In this document: positions 63,706-64,000 of the stretch, piece by piece
How positions within the stretch are numbered: position 1 is the stretch's first letter
Layout: every line of letters starts with the position of its first letter
Source of the DNA: Euborellia annulipes
Lineage: Eukaryota; Arthropoda; Insecta; Dermaptera; Anisolabididae
Reading direction: 5' to 3'
Assembly (NCBI GenBank): GCA_023213315.1
Contig: JAKCPI010000928.1
Location: 124,001 to 188,000 of the forward strand
Length of the DNA stretch: 64,000 nt
Notes under the pieces: model-generated
Seen by the model: only the letters and a program-made list of their open reading frames with translations
The model's database searches: none
Told to the model about the DNA's origin: nothing
Position numbers and translations under genes: made by a program

Positions 63706-64000
63706 GGACTCTGTTAAACTAGCCATTTATTTTGGTGATTAATTTATCTTTTTAAAAGCCGTAGCACATTATATCTCCCCACTCAATAAAAAAAAAATTT
63801 TACTTAAATTGGGCATAATAGTCCCCGATAAGTTTCCCCTACACTGTAGGCTATTTATTTATTATAAATGTAGGTCTAAAAAACAACAGGCTTGATCTAT
63901 GTTTGAAATTTTTTTCCTGTCTTGAGAGAAACGATGCGATCCATTTTAGGTGGAGGCCCCCGTGAAGGGGAGCTCTAGAGGGTTGCAGGATTATTGGATG
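63706..64000. other. Window end, no feature seen
   Basis: A short A/T-rich stretch followed by TGGAGGCCCCCGTGAAGGG near 63953. Nothing recognised before the window stops. Confidence 0.5.

Noticed and set aside
1..64000. CRISPR arrays, operons, bacterial promoters or prophage
   Set aside because: No regularly spaced repeats and no prokaryotic gene organisation. The direct repeats present are transposable elements and microsatellites.
1..64000. LTR retrotransposon or endogenous virus
   Set aside because: No protease/integrase motifs, no primer-binding site and no paired LTRs. The only RT is the non-LTR ORF2.

Overview
The window is AT-rich, gene-poor DNA from an invertebrate nuclear genome. 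Arthropod is the best guess. The evidence is the very high A+T with long homopolymers, an intact I-type non-LTR retrotransposon, mariner and hAT debris, tRNA-headed SINEs, and a 5S-derived fragment that carries the GCGCGG stretch I associate with arthropod 5S rRNA. I found no host protein-coding gene, tRNA gene, CRISPR array or prokaryotic feature. Nearly every other open reading frame over 60 codons lies in low-complexity or repeat sequence.

The only intact coding unit is a full-length non-LTR retrotransposon at 27105-33279. ORF1 is gag-like with three zinc knuckles. ORF2 carries AP endonuclease, reverse transcriptase, RNase H and a C-terminal Cys/His motif. The element ends in a poly(A) tail and is flanked by a 10-12 bp target-site duplication. 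It sits inside an older hAT-type MITE.

The dominant structure is one dispersed non-coding family, called 'family A' here, with about 20 complete or partial copies from base 195 to base 63310. A complete copy is about 0.65-0.7 kb. It starts ACTTTCTCTTACC, has a polymorphic (TGTC/TGTG/GGGT)n microsatellite, and carries a 14-bp X-box-like palindrome close to GTTGCCATGGCAAC. It ends in a roughly 85-bp palindrome whose core holds the inverted copy GGTAAGAGAAAGT. This layout resembles helentron-associated (DINE-1/HINE) elements. Copies are used as landing sites by a deleted mariner (9105-9592), a SINE (59643-59918), a hAT MITE (43560-43722) and a 2.3-kb near-perfect palindromic element (49577-51881, TA target duplication).

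Other mobile DNA includes two copies of a TTAA-flanked MITE (2996-3393, 48662-49043), several hAT MITEs with 8-bp duplications, TA-flanked MITEs, several foldback palindromes and at least two SINE families. The SINE 3' tails (AATGGCYTC..AGCCGAAAA) resemble the 3' end of the resident retrotransposon, which suggests a LINE/SINE partnership.

Between the repeats are a few non-repetitive islands with noticeably higher GC and sequence complexity (near 12.2, 16.0, 44.1, 45.5, 56.9, 58.5, 59.3 and 61.0-61.7 kb). They look like candidate conserved non-coding or regulatory sequence, so the window could be an intron or intergenic desert of a regulated gene. That last point is inference. All repeat boundaries were read by eye and may be off by a few bases.
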